Below are positions 45,894 to 55,615 of a stretch of 64,000 bases of DNA, one piece after another. Every line of letters begins with the position of its first letter. The stretch's first letter is position 1. Origin of the DNA: Clostridium kluyveri (GTDB lineage: Bacteria > Bacillota > Clostridia > Clostridiales > Clostridiaceae); contig NZ_CP018335.1 in the NCBI RefSeq assembly GCF_001902295.1, positions 2,790,001 through 2,854,000 of the forward strand, in the 5' to 3' direction. The notes under the pieces were generated by a model that had not been told where the DNA came from, ran no database searches, and saw only the letters and a program-made list of their open reading frames with translations. Made by a program: the position numbers and the translations under genes.

Positions 45894-48077
45894 TCAAGTA
45901 TTGAATTTTTTCAATGTGTGAAGAAGATTGCTGGCCTTTGATGCATTTTCTACAGTAAACATTGCTATGGATTTATTCTCATTTTCTATTCTTTCTATAT
46001 TATCAGATATATTTATGGAAGTTTCTGTACACTGATTTGCAGAATATACTATTGAATCCATTATTTCACTAATTTCTACAGATGAGCTGTTCACATTTTC
46101 CGTCAATTCAGAGAATATCTGTATCACAGACTCAAATTTTCTGCCATCTTCTTCATATTCATTACTTATGTCTATAACTTTTTCATAGTCTGACAGAATA
46201 TTATTCTCTATCATCTTTAACATTCCCTCTGCTGAATCCGACAGTTCTACTACAGATAATAAAATATCTTTTATATTGTCCTGTATGGTATTTACCATAT
46301 CAGAGGACTGTACAGCAAGCTTTCCCACCTCTTCTGCCACTACCATAAATCCTCTTCCATATTCTCCTGCTTTTACAGATTCAATACGGGCATTTAAAGC
46401 CAACAAATTTATATTTTTTGATATATGTTTTATTTTTTCTGCCACTTTTGAAATAGTACTTACAACTTTAACCGCTTCTAATGACTTTTTCAATTTTTCA
46501 CTGGATTTAACATAATAATCTTCTAAATTACGTTTTGACTCTTCTGTATCCTTTTTAATATTTGCAGCTTTTTCCTTTATACTCTCTATAAGGATCATTC
46601 CTCCATTAACTTCTTTTACTATGCCATGTATTTTATCTTTTACTTTTGAAATTTTTTCATCTACTCCTTCTATGGAATACAATGTTTGTGATATATTAGA
46701 ACATATTTCAGAGGATTTATCACATACAAGATTTAGTTCTTTATTGGATTTTTCAAACATTTCATTTACACTATTAGTAACTTTAAGTGTTTGTCTACTT
46801 TCTTTTTTTATGCCTTCTATAATATTTTTTATGTCCTCCATGGCATAATTTAACGCTGAAGCTGTGTCCCCAAATTCATCTTTTTGTTCAATTTGTATAC
46901 TATAATTTAAATTAAATTTAGATAATTCAAGAGCATATTCCCTTATTTTAAATAGAGGTTTTTTTATTCCTCTTGCTATAAGCAGTGCCATAAGAAGCCC
47001 TACCACTATAAATATAACAGTTATAAAGATTATTTTGTATTTAAGCACCTGTACTTCATTAAATATCTCCTCTTTATCTATGGTGATTCCAAGATACCAA
47101 TGTGAATTAGGTATAGGTGAATATGCCATAAACATATCCTTTGTTCCTTCCTTATAGTAGCCTGACCCACTTTTGCCCTTTATCATATTTCCTTCCAGTT
47201 CTGCAAGAGAGGCAAGAGACTTGTCTTTCTTCGCATTTTTTATGGTATTATCCCCATTTAAGACCAGAGTTAAATTCTTATGAACTACTTTAGTACCCTG
47301 CTCATTAATTATAAAACAATATCCACTTTTACCAATTTTCACACTCTGAACAAGTTTATTTAGATTTTCCATACTGATATTTGAAAATAATACTCCCACA
47401 ACCTTACTGCTATTATCCTTTATAGGAACGGCAACTGCAATTATTTGTTCTCCATTAACATTAAAATAAGGGCCTTCAATTTCTGTATTCCCATTCAATG
47501 CATTTTCAAGATATTTTGAATCATTACTTTCTAAATTCATCTGTGTTTTTTCCCCGCTTTGGATATAAGCTAGTCCATTTAAATTCATTACACTAAGACT
47601 TGCATAATTTAATGCTTTTGCTCTTTCTTCCAGAACATGAATTTGAGAAATAGGATTCATGGACTTTATCTCTTCTCTATTTGCTATTTCAATCATAACT
47701 TTAGTTTCCTGATTTAGCATGGATGCTATCAATTTAGATGATTCTACCGCTTTATCCTGAAGTGAAGAATCTATACTTTTTTCCATTGTCTTATAGGAAC
47801 TATAGCAGGCTATTACTCCAAGAACACCACAGATTAACACAACCAATACAGCTATCTGGGCAATTATCTTTACAACTACACTATTAAAAGACAATAAGCC
47901 AAATCTTTTTATTTTAGCTTTTAAAAATGGAAACTGTAATTTTCTTATTTTGCTTATTGCAGAGGATAAATTAAATTTTCTTATTTTGCTTACTACAGAA
48001 GATAAATTAAATTTTTTTATCTTGTTCTTTATGTAATTAGGTAACTCTGATAATTTAAATTGCCTTATTTGAAACAC
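45894..48077 (-). CDS. Methyl-accepting chemotaxis protein with Cache sensor
   Basis: A 727-residue receptor. The N-terminus has repeats of a FNLSS-SKIRK unit, then TM1 (about 70-95), an extracytoplasmic dCache-like domain (about 100-350), TM2, HAMP (KPLFKIREYALELSK) and a signalling domain with the conserved hairpin NINLLALNARIESVKAGEYGRGFMVVAEEVGKLA split here as two segments. It starts at GTG 48077 after GGAGGGA. Ligand unknown. Confidence 0.92.
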   Translation of the reverse strand: MFQIRQFKLSELPNYIKNKIKKFNLSSVVSKIRKFNLSSAISKIRKLQFPFLKAKIKRFGLLSFNSVVVKIIAQIAVLVVLICGVLGVIACYSSYKTMEKSIDSSLQDKAVESSKLIASMLNQETKVMIEIANREEIKSMNPISQIHVLEERAKALNYASLSVMNLNGLAYIQSGEKTQMNLESNDSKYLENALNGNTEIEGPYFNVNGEQIIAVAVPIKDNSSKVVGVLFSNISMENLNKLVQSVKIGKSGYCFIINEQGTKVVHKNLTLVLNGDNTIKNAKKDKSLASLAELEGNMIKGKSGSGYYKEGTKDMFMAYSPIPNSHWYLGITIDKEEIFNEVQVLKYKIIFITVIFIVVGLLMALLIARGIKKPLFKIREYALELSKFNLNYSIQIEQKDEFGDTASALNYAMEDIKNIIEGIKKESRQTLKVTNSVNEMFEKSNKELNLVCDKSSEICSNISQTLYSIEGVDEKISKVKDKIHGIVKEVNGGMILIESIKEKAANIKKDTEESKRNLEDYYVKSSEKLKKSLEAVKVVSTISKVAEKIKHISKNINLLALNARIESVKAGEYGRGFMVVAEEVGKLAVQSSDMVNTIQDNIKDILLSVVELSDSAEGMLKMIENNILSDYEKVIDISNEYEEDGRKFESVIQIFSELTENVNSSSVEISEIMDSIVYSANQCTETSINISDNIERIENENKSIAMFTVENASKASNLLHTLKKFNT

Positions 48078-48242
48078 TGCAATTCCCTCCTAATTAAATT
48101 CTATATATGAAAAATACCATTATCTACTATAATAATGTATGAATTTTAACTTATGGTTAAGAAATTGCATTCTTAATTTAAACTTAACTTAGAATTAACC
48201 TATGTTTAATTTAGATACTATCATTCTAAAGTTCTAAATTTT

Positions 48243-48809
48243 TTATCTGCACATAGATAAAAAATATTTATGAAAATTTAAATCATCTGTAAGTTCAGGA
48301 TGAAATGAAGTTACGAGAATATTTTTATATTTTGCAGCAACTACATTGCCTTTTATACTGCATAAACTTTTCACATTACTGCCAAGGTAGGTAATAAAGG
48401 GGGCTCTTATAAAAACTAGAGGTATCTTAGAAGATGATATATCAGGAATTAGTGTCTCACAATAAAAACTATCTATTTGACTTCCATATGCATTCCTTCT
48501 TACTTTAATATCTATAACCTTAAGATAACTTTTATTTGAATTCTCTATGGAATTTGCAAGTAATATCATACCGGCACAAGTTCCCCAGATTGGCAGTCCT
48601 TTGAGTATTTTTTTTCTTAAAGGTTCAAGCATATCTGTATCCATTAAAAGTTTGCCAATAGTAGTACTCTCTCCACCTGGAAGTATAATCCCATCAATAT
48701 TATTTAATTCATATTTATTCTTTATTTCCACAGGAATAGCTCCAAGTGACTCAATATGATGAATATGTTCTATTACCCCTCCTTGAAAAGATAATACTCC
48801 TATTCTCAT
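48243..48809 (-). CDS. pdxT: Pyridoxal 5'-phosphate synthase glutaminase subunit
   Basis: A 188-residue class I glutamine amidotransferase: ILPGGESTTIGKL, WGTCAGMILLA (nucleophile Cys) and SFHPELTDD (His-Glu). It supplies ammonia to PdxS for PLP synthesis. It begins 3 nt after the pdxS stop, in one operon. Confidence 0.97.
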   Translation of the reverse strand: MRIGVLSFQGGVIEHIHHIESLGAIPVEIKNKYELNNIDGIILPGGESTTIGKLLMDTDMLEPLRKKILKGLPIWGTCAGMILLANSIENSNKSYLKVIDIKVRRNAYGSQIDSFYCETLIPDISSSKIPLVFIRAPFITYLGSNVKSLCSIKGNVVAAKYKNILVTSFHPELTDDLNFHKYFLSMCR

Positions 48810-48812
48810 ATC

Positions 48813-49682
48813 CTACCATCCCCGTCCTGCATATTTCTCTTTTAAGCTTTCAATTTCAATTCCAGGCATAGGCTCTCCAATATCTTCTGAAACTTCCTGA
48901 ATTACCTTAGGATCATTGTAATAAGTTGTGGCAAGTACGATAGCATGGGCTCTTTTTTCCGGATTTTCAGATTTAAATATTCCCGAACCTACAAATACAC
49001 CTTCAGCTCCCAGCTGCATCATAAGTGCTGCATCTGCCGGAGTTGCAATTCCACCTGCTGCAAAGTTTACTACAGGAAGTTTTCCATTTTGCCATATGTA
49101 TTTTATTAAATCATAAGGTGCCTGAAATTCTTTTGCCAAGGTCATGAGTTCTTCAGGTTTTGCACTTTTAACTTTTCCTATTTCATCTATCATAGTTCTC
49201 ATATGGGTTACAGCTTCAACTACATTTCCAGTGCCAGCCTCTCCTTTAGTCCTTATCATGGATGCTCCTTCCCCAATCCTTCTAAGTGCTTCTCCCAAAT
49301 TTCTGGCTCCGCATACAAAAGGTACTTCAAAATCCCACTTATTTATGTGATAAAAGCTGTCTGCAGGAGTTAAAACCTCACTTTCATCTATAAAATCTAT
49401 ATTTAACTGCTGTAATACCTGGGCTTCTACAAAATGTCCTATTCTAACCTTTGCCATAACAGGTATTGACACCGCTTTTTTTATTTCTTTTATCATTTTA
49501 GGATCGGACATTCTTGCAACTCCACCCTGTTTTCTTATATCTGAGGGTACTCTTTCAAGAGCCATAACAGCACAAGCTCCTGCCTTTTCAGCAATAACGG
49601 CTTGTTCCTTATTTACCACATCCATTATCACTCCACCTTTTAACATTTGAGCTAAATTTTTATTTATTTCATATTTGTTCAT
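48813..49682 (-). CDS. pdxS: Pyridoxal 5'-phosphate synthase lyase subunit
   Basis: A 289-residue beta/alpha-barrel: GGVIMDVVNKEQA, ALERVPSDIRK, MAKVRIGHFVEA (with the active Lys) and FAAGGIATPADAA. It makes PLP from ribose 5-phosphate, glyceraldehyde 3-phosphate and PdxT-derived ammonia. Ribosome site AGGGGGA. No PdxR gene is near; a palindrome lies 82 bp upstream. Confidence 0.98.
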   Translation of the reverse strand: MNKYEINKNLAQMLKGGVIMDVVNKEQAVIAEKAGACAVMALERVPSDIRKQGGVARMSDPKMIKEIKKAVSIPVMAKVRIGHFVEAQVLQQLNIDFIDESEVLTPADSFYHINKWDFEVPFVCGARNLGEALRRIGEGASMIRTKGEAGTGNVVEAVTHMRTMIDEIGKVKSAKPEELMTLAKEFQAPYDLIKYIWQNGKLPVVNFAAGGIATPADAALMMQLGAEGVFVGSGIFKSENPEKRAHAIVLATTYYNDPKVIQEVSEDIGEPMPGIEIESLKEKYAGRGW

Positions 49683-49763
49683 ACTATTTTTCCCCCTATA
49701 ATATTTATTAAATGATTTAAAATCAGATAATTATATTATATTTTATATATTATATTTGCCAAA

Positions 49764-49775
49764 TGTACCGGTACA
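49764..49775. promoter_or_regulatory. Palindrome upstream of pdxST
   Basis: TGTACCGGTACA is a perfect 12-bp palindrome flanked by AAA and CTTT, in the AT-rich pdxS upstream region. It may be a repressor site; the regulator is not known. Confidence 0.4.
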
Positions 49776-49804
49776 CTTTAAGATTAGTTTAATTTTCTCA
49801 AGCT

Positions 49805-49836
49805 AAAGAGCTTATCCCATAACTGATAAGCTCTTT
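49805..49836 (-). terminator. Terminator of the phosphodiesterase gene
   Basis: AAAGAGCTTATC and GATAAGCTCTTT form a perfect 12-bp stem just after the stop at 49848. Confidence 0.75.
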
Positions 49837-49847
49837 TAACATTGCTA

Positions 49848-51176
49848 TTAATTACTAATTTGTTTTGTACAATTTTCATCCAATATATATTCTAAGACTT
49901 TTCCATCTGTATTTTTCAATTCTAATCCTAGCAACTTAGCAATAGTTGGTCCTTCATCCACTAAATTCATCTCTTCTACAATTACTCCTTTTTTTATTCC
50001 TTTGCCTGATGCCATAAATACAGTAGTATAATCAGGCTTAAAAGGAGAATATCCATGGTTGCATAACTTACATCCATTTTCTCTCTGTAAATTTCCCCCA
50101 TTAAATTCCTCTATCAACTCTCCACAAATCTTATCTTGAAAATAATAGGGAAGTTTTGCCTCAAGCAACAAAGAACACCTTCCATCAGCACCAAATTCTA
50201 AAGCTTTTTCCCTGGAATAAATAGCATCTATACATTCATGTACCCCATTGAAATCCTCAATTAACTTTGTAATTTCTTTTAATATTTTAAAATTATTTTC
50301 TTTCACGTATAAATATCCACAACCATCACAGCTTTTAAATATAGCCTTATAGTCAATTATCTTACCTTTTGAATTGACTTCAATATACCCTCTATCTCTC
50401 AAAAGTATATTAAGATTGATTATCTTATTTACATCCAAACTGCTGTGGTCACCTAAAATAATAATAGTACTTTCCTCATATATACCTTTTTCTTTAAGTG
50501 CCTGTACTATTTCTCCTATTCTTTTATCATGCCTTTTTAAAGCAAGTTTAGCCTCCCTGGAATTAAAGCCATAATCATGTCTTATACTATCTAAATCCGT
50601 ATAATGTACTAAAGTTAAATCCAGCCACTTATTCTCTATAGTATATAATAATGACTGGTGAACAAAATTATCAAGATTGGGTTGTCTTATACCATCTCTT
50701 AAATAGCCGAACCTTTTATTTAACTCATATTGAAATAAAGGAGTACCATTTAACAAGGACACCAGAATCTGACTTTTCCAAAACCTATTAGCAAAAATTT
50801 CCGGCATATTGTACTGTATTTTTGACTTTGCAGTAACAGGCCACAGCAGCGCTCCTACTTTCATTCCCTTTTCTACAGCCAGGTCATAAAAAGTATCTCC
50901 TCTTATATTATTCCTATACCAATACCAATCTGGAGATTTTCTATTAGGCTGAAGCAAAGTATTATTTACTATTCCATGATTTTTAGGATATTTCCCTGTA
51001 ACAATAGATACATGGGCAGGATAAGTTAATGTAGGATATACACTATAAACATTCTTACAGTAGGAAGCCTCAGCTAGAAAGTTTTTAAAATTGGGTAAAG
51101 TGCTGATATATTGAAAATCCAAACTAGATAATGCATCTAATGAAATAACATATAAGTATTTTGATATTGCACTCAT
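49848..51176 (-). CDS. Alkaline phosphatase superfamily phosphodiesterase/nucleotide pyrophosphatase
   Basis: A 442-residue enzyme with YPTLTYPAHVSIVTG (catalytic Thr/metal site), KNHGIVNN, HYTDLDSIRHDYG and ILGDHSSLDV, ligands of the type I phosphodiesterase family. There is no clear signal peptide. It may hydrolyse nucleotides, phosphonates or lipids; substrate is open. The gene has an unusual KLCNHGYSPF segment near 370, with the DXCGELIEEF just before. Confidence 0.85.
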   Translation of the reverse strand: MSAISKYLYVISLDALSSLDFQYISTLPNFKNFLAEASYCKNVYSVYPTLTYPAHVSIVTGKYPKNHGIVNNTLLQPNRKSPDWYWYRNNIRGDTFYDLAVEKGMKVGALLWPVTAKSKIQYNMPEIFANRFWKSQILVSLLNGTPLFQYELNKRFGYLRDGIRQPNLDNFVHQSLLYTIENKWLDLTLVHYTDLDSIRHDYGFNSREAKLALKRHDKRIGEIVQALKEKGIYEESTIIILGDHSSLDVNKIINLNILLRDRGYIEVNSKGKIIDYKAIFKSCDGCGYLYVKENNFKILKEITKLIEDFNGVHECIDAIYSREKALEFGADGRCSLLLEAKLPYYFQDKICGELIEEFNGGNLQRENGCKLCNHGYSPFKPDYTTVFMASGKGIKKGVIVEEMNLVDEGPTIAKLLGLELKNTDGKVLEYILDENCTKQISN

Positions 51177-51369
51177 ATAATTTACCCTTTCTTGAATAAT
51201 AAATTTTTAAATATACAAATTATATCTATATAAGTTTACATAAGCATTAACTTAATGTAAAAATAATTGAACATTATTAATATATATAATTAATAATATT
51301 ATAACATCTCTAGAAAGTGTGTAACTGTGTTATAATACCTTTAAATACTATAAAAAGGTGGTTTTTTAT

Positions 51370-52356
51370 ATGAAATATGAAGTACTTCATATATTAAAAA
51401 AAAATACCCATACATTTGTATCCGGTCAATTAATAAGCGACAACCTTGGTGTAAGTCGTACTGCTGTATGGAAATACATAAATAATTTAAAAAAAGAAGG
51501 ATATATAATAGACTCTTCTTCCAAAAAAGGATATAAATTATTGGAATCTCCAGACATGCTAACTTTTGAAGAGATTGAAAAATACTTAAAAACAAAGTAT
51601 ATAGGTAAAAAAATTGTCTATCTTGAAAGCGTAGATTCTACTAATAATAAAGCAAAAGAGCTGGCCAGTAAAGGTGAAAATCATGGCACTTTAGTCATAG
51701 CTGAAGAACAGCTAGGAGGCCGCGGAAGGCTGGGAAGAGCATGGTGTTCTCCTAAGTACAAGGGTATATGGCTATCTATAATCTTAAGGCCAGATATAAA
51801 CCCCATGCAAATACCTAAACTCACTCAAATAGCCGCCGCTTCCGTAATAGAAAGCTTAAAGGACTTTAAAATAGAAGCAACTATAAAATGGCCTAATGAT
51901 ATAATACTCAATGGTAAAAAAATATGTGGTATTTTAACTGAAATGAATGCCGAAATGAATAAAGTACACTATGTAGTATTAGGGATAGGTATAAATGCCA
52001 ACTTAGGTGAAGAAGATTTTCAAAAGGATATATTAAGTAAAGCCACATCTATTAAAATAGAGACAGGACTTACTTTAGATAGAAAATCTTTCGTAGGAAA
52101 TTTAGTAAATAAATTCGAATACTTATATGAAGAATTTGAAAAAACACAAAATATTGAATCCTCCATAAAGATTTGCAGAACCAATTCTGCCGTTATAGGA
52201 AAAATTATAAGAATAATTAGAGGAGAAAATGAAACCTTTGCAAAAGCTTTAGATCTAGATGAAAATGGAGGGTTAATAGTTCAATATGAAAATGGAACCC
52301 GAGAAAATCTGATATCTGGAGAAATTTCTATACGAGGATTAAATGGATATATTTAA
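51370..52356 (+). CDS. birA: Biotin-protein ligase/biotin operon repressor
   Basis: A 328-residue bifunctional BirA. The N-terminal winged helix (VSGQLISDNLGVSRTAVWKY) is followed by ESVDSTNNKAKEL, the biotin-binding GGRGRLGRAW loop and KWPNDIILNGKKICGIL. It attaches biotin to carboxylases and represses biotin genes. I choose ATG 51370 behind AAAGGTGG over the GTG within that site. Confidence 0.95.
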   Translation: MKYEVLHILKKNTHTFVSGQLISDNLGVSRTAVWKYINNLKKEGYIIDSSSKKGYKLLESPDMLTFEEIEKYLKTKYIGKKIVYLESVDSTNNKAKELASKGENHGTLVIAEEQLGGRGRLGRAWCSPKYKGIWLSIILRPDINPMQIPKLTQIAAASVIESLKDFKIEATIKWPNDIILNGKKICGILTEMNAEMNKVHYVVLGIGINANLGEEDFQKDILSKATSIKIETGLTLDRKSFVGNLVNKFEYLYEEFEKTQNIESSIKICRTNSAVIGKIIRIIRGENETFAKALDLDENGGLIVQYENGTRENLISGEISIRGLNGYI

Positions 52357-52437
52357 AATTTAGTATTTCTATGTTTAAATTAAATCAAAATAGTAAACCA
52401 TAATATATATTAAAATATCTTCAGGATGTGTTCAATT

Positions 52438-53604
52438 ATGATTTTAATAAAAAATGTAGAAATATTTGCTCCCGAATCTTTAGGGAAAAAAGACATATTA
52501 ATATGTTTTGATAAAATAGTCTATATATCTGAAAATACACATGTACCCAAAGGAAATTTTCCTGAAATTGAAATAATAGAAGGAAATGGCCTAAAAGCAA
52601 CTCCGGGTATAATTGACCTTCACATACATATAAACGGTGCTGGAGGTGAAGGAGGATTCAATACCCGTACCCCCGAGCTGAATCTCACAGATTTTACTTT
52701 AAATGGCATTACAACCTGTATAGGTCTTTTGGGTACAGATGGAATAACGAGAAATATGGGTGCATTACTGGCGAAATCAAGGGCTCTTGAAATAGAAGGC
52801 TTATCTACATACTGCTGGACAGGATGTTATGCCGTACCTACAAGAACCCTTACAGACAGCATAAGAGGAGATATCATACTTATAGATAAAATAATAGGGG
52901 CCGGTGAAATAGCCATTTCAGATCACAGGGGAAGTCATCCTTCTGAAAATGATTTAATACATTTAGCCTGTGAAACCAGAGTAGGTGGACTCATTTCAGA
53001 CAAATGCGGAGTATTACATATGCATGTAGGTGATGGAAAGAATGGATTAAATGCCGTATTTAATTTGATAGATAACTCAAATATACCTTTTGAGAACTTA
53101 CTGCCTACACACCTTAATAGAAATAGTCTGTTACGTAAACAATGTGTAGAATATGTAAAAATCGGTGGTTTTGTGGATATAACCACTGGAATTAAGAATG
53201 AAGGAGATGAAGCTGTAAGTGCCTCTCAGCTATACAATACATTACTAAAAGAACATATTTCTCCTTATCACATAACAATGAGTTCTGATGCTGGAGGCAG
53301 TATGCCATTTTTTGATGACAAAGGTAACCTAACTAAACTAACCAGAGGTATGCCAAATACAAACATTAACTCAATAAAAGAATCTATAGAGTTGGGTATA
53401 CCTTTGGAGCTAGCTCTCATTCCCCTTACTTCTTCCCCTGCAAAACTGCTAAAATTGAGAAACAAAGGCAAAATAACTGAAGGTTATGATGCTGATTTAA
53501 TTTTATTGGACAATAAATTAAATATTAATACTGTCATAAGCAAAGGGAAAGTAATGGTTCAAAATTACTCCCCCTTAGTTTACGGTACCTTTGAAAATAG
53601 TTAA
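52438..53604 (+). CDS. iadA: Isoaspartyl dipeptidase (beta-aspartyl peptidase)
   Basis: About 388 residues of the amidohydrolase fold: PGIIDLHIHINGAGGEGG, CIGLLGTDGITR, ISDHRGSHP, HMHVGDG and MSSDAGGSMP, matching IadA. It cleaves isoaspartyl dipeptides from damaged proteins. ATG 52438 has better spacing than the one at 52426. Its stop overlaps the stop of the convergent Fe-S gene by 4 nt. Confidence 0.92.
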   Translation: MILIKNVEIFAPESLGKKDILICFDKIVYISENTHVPKGNFPEIEIIEGNGLKATPGIIDLHIHINGAGGEGGFNTRTPELNLTDFTLNGITTCIGLLGTDGITRNMGALLAKSRALEIEGLSTYCWTGCYAVPTRTLTDSIRGDIILIDKIIGAGEIAISDHRGSHPSENDLIHLACETRVGGLISDKCGVLHMHVGDGKNGLNAVFNLIDNSNIPFENLLPTHLNRNSLLRKQCVEYVKIGGFVDITTGIKNEGDEAVSASQLYNTLLKEHISPYHITMSSDAGGSMPFFDDKGNLTKLTRGMPNTNINSIKESIELGIPLELALIPLTSSPAKLLKLRNKGKITEGYDADLILLDNKLNINTVISKGKVMVQNYSPLVYGTFENS

Positions 53605-54350
53605 GAGTTGAAAATAATATTCCCCTCTGTAGATATTATAACTTCTCTGTATGGAAGTATAGTCTGTGTTTTCAACATGGCATTTTTAACTGCATTTACA
53701 ATGCCACTGCAGCATGGTACTTCCATTCTGACCACAGTTATACTTTTTAAGTTATTGTTTTTTATAATTTCTATAAATTTATTCTCATAATATTTTATAT
53801 CATCTAATTTAGGACATCCTATTACCGTGATATGGTTCTTTATGAAATCTTTATGAAAATTACCGTAAGCATAAGCGCTGCAGTCAGCAGCTACAAGTAA
53901 GTTTGCCTCTTTAAGATAGTCTGCATTGCTATTTATAAGTTTTAATTGAACAGGCCATTGATTTAATTCAGATGTACTCTTTAATGCATCTGATATATTC
54001 TCTGTATTTTTCGCCTTTACTTTATCTTCATGGTAATTTCTCTTTATTTTTTTTGCAGCTGTACCCGGACATCCACAGGGCATTGGTCTTTGTTCTTTCA
54101 ATTTTTTGATTTCTTCAATTCTCTTTGTAACAAGCTCCTCATCATATGCTTTACTTTCCCTTTCAATTATACTTATAGCACCAGTAGGACATTCAGGAAG
54201 GCAGTCTCCCAGTCCATCACAATACTCGTCACTTATAAGCTTTGCTTTCCCATTTACCAATTCTATGGCATTTTCATGACATGCCTCTGCACACAGACCA
54301 CATCCATTACACTTTTCTTCATTTATATCAACAATTTTTCTTATCATCAT
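53601..54350 (-). CDS. 4Fe-4S ferredoxin-domain protein
   Basis: A 249-residue protein. Two 4Fe-4S motifs lie at the N-terminus (CNGCGLCAEACHE and CDGLGDCLPECPTG); the first is canonical, the second has altered spacing. A CGCPGTAAK motif follows and the C-terminal domain has VAADCSAYAYGNF, VIGCPKLDD and EVPCCSGIVNA with further Cys. It is divergent from a Crp/Fnr-type gene, which likely controls it. Precise electron partner unknown. Confidence 0.85.
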   Translation of the reverse strand: MMIRKIVDINEEKCNGCGLCAEACHENAIELVNGKAKLISDEYCDGLGDCLPECPTGAISIIERESKAYDEELVTKRIEEIKKLKEQRPMPCGCPGTAAKKIKRNYHEDKVKAKNTENISDALKSTSELNQWPVQLKLINSNADYLKEANLLVAADCSAYAYGNFHKDFIKNHITVIGCPKLDDIKYYENKFIEIIKNNNLKSITVVRMEVPCCSGIVNAVKNAMLKTQTILPYREVIISTEGNIIFNS

Positions 54351-54404
54351 ATATTCCTCCCTTACCTTGATATGTTCATTATAATAGAATATAATTTTAA
54401 TATC

Positions 54405-54420
54405 TGTAACTTACGTTACA
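54405..54420. promoter_or_regulatory. Crp/Fnr-type palindrome in the divergent promoter
   Basis: TGTAACTTACGTTACA reads TGTAA-N6-TTACA, an ideal two-fold symmetric site between the Fe-S gene and the Crp/Fnr gene. It is about 50 bp from either start. Confidence 0.65.
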
Positions 54421-54470
54421 CATGTAATAATTAAGTGTAAAAATATTATATCAGATAATGGGAGACTAAT

Positions 54471-55148
54471 ATGAAAAACGCTATTAATGCACTAGAGAAA
54501 TGTGTGCTTACAAAAAATTTTTCTAAAGAATCCATAGAAGATTTTTTAAAAAATATAAATTATACCCTCTCCTCCTACTCTAAAGGAGAAATCATAGCCA
54601 TGGAAGAATGGAATTGTTCCAAAATAGGCATAGTTATAAAAGGAAATGTGGAGGTACAAAAAATATTCGCCTCTGGAAAAACTATTACAATAAGCAGGCT
54701 GGAAGAAAGTGATATTTTTGGAGAAGTTATAATATTTTCTAATAGAAGCACCTACCCTGCTACCATAGTTTCATCAAATGAATCTATTATAATGTTTATA
54801 TCCAAAGAGGATATATTGAACATCTTTCCTTTATTTCCTGTATTTTTAAATAACTTCATGACTTTATTATCTGACAAAATATTAATGTTAAATAGAAAAC
54901 TTAAAAACATATCTTATGAAACCATTCGTCAAAAAATTGCTTTTTATATTTTAGAAGAGTATGCCCAGAAAAAAAATTTAAAAATAGATTTATCCTATAC
55001 ACGAAAAGAAATGGCAGAATTGCTTGGAATTCCAAGACCCTCTCTCTCAAGGGAACTTATAAATATGAAAAAGGATAATATAATAGACTTTCATAGAAAT
55101 CATATTGTAATAAAAGATCTGGAAACTTTAAGAAATTTATTATTTTAA
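54471..55148 (+). CDS. Crp/Fnr family transcriptional regulator
   Basis: A 225-residue protein with an N-terminal cyclic-nucleotide-like beta-barrel (YSKGEIIAMEEWNC, LEESDIFGEVIIFSN) and a C-terminal winged helix (YTRKEMAELLGIPRPSLSREL). It lacks an Fnr-type N-terminal Cys cluster. The GGGAG site precedes ATG. It probably regulates the divergent Fe-S gene and itself through the palindrome. Confidence 0.9.
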   Translation: MKNAINALEKCVLTKNFSKESIEDFLKNINYTLSSYSKGEIIAMEEWNCSKIGIVIKGNVEVQKIFASGKTITISRLEESDIFGEVIIFSNRSTYPATIVSSNESIIMFISKEDILNIFPLFPVFLNNFMTLLSDKILMLNRKLKNISYETIRQKIAFYILEEYAQKKNLKIDLSYTRKEMAELLGIPRPSLSRELINMKKDNIIDFHRNHIVIKDLETLRNLLF

Positions 55149-55154
55149 CAATTA

Positions 55155-55187
55155 AAAAGGAAACGAAAAATTTTTCGTTTCCCTTTT
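55155..55187 (+). terminator. Terminator of the Crp/Fnr gene
   Basis: GGAAACGAAAAA and TTTTTCGTTTCC form a perfect stem (with T-rich flank), 7 bp after the stop. Confidence 0.8.
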
Positions 55188-55198
55188 AATAATTCATT

Positions 55199-55306
55199 TT
55201 ACCATGAATCGCATCCACATCCGCAGCATAATAATAATATTATTATTATTACTACTATTTCTTTTCCGCGTCCATGTCCATATCCACCATCACATCTGCG
55301 TGACAT
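55199..55306 (-). CDS. Tiny Cys/Gly-rich single-helix protein (35 aa), YjcZ-like
   Basis: A 35-residue frame starts at ATG 55306 behind AAGGAGGGATC. It reads MSRRCDGGYGHGRGKE, then a hydrophobic run of Ile/Leu/Val (about 10 residues) and CCGCGCDSW at the end. Small clostridial proteins of this plan are annotated as sporulation YjcZ-like; that link is by eye. A paralogue follows at 55493. The start region matches that of the paralogue closely. Confidence 0.75.
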   Translation of the reverse strand: MSRRCDGGYGHGRGKEIVVIIIILLLCCGCGCDSW

Positions 55307-55492
55307 AAAGATCCCTCCTTGTTATCCTAAACACATATTTTAAGTTATCTAAATTATCATCATCTGTTCCATATCTTATTGCTTTAATTCAAACTATAAG
55401 ATCGATTAGTGAATTACAAAAACTATTTAATAAAAAGCATGTATCCCTTTATTAAATCTTTTTTACTTCCTTAGTTATTTAAAACATCCTCC

Positions 55493-55615
55493 TTAGCAAA
55501 TGCTACCGCAATTAAGACCACCACATAATAATAAAAGTATTATTATAACTAGTACTTCTTTTCCACGTCCAAATCCACCGCAACCACTATCATATCTACG
55601 ACCACATCTTGACAT
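55493..55615 (-). CDS. Tiny Cys/Gly-rich single-helix protein (40 aa), paralogue
   Basis: A 40-residue frame at ATG 55615, again behind AAGGAGGGATC: MSRCGRRYDSGCGGFGRGKE, then VLVIIILLLL and CGGLNCGSIC. The same layout and ribosome-site region as 55199-55306 show a duplication. A shared element lies 52-53 bp upstream of both starts. Confidence 0.75.
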   Translation of the reverse strand: MSRCGRRYDSGCGGFGRGKEVLVIIILLLLCGGLNCGSIC

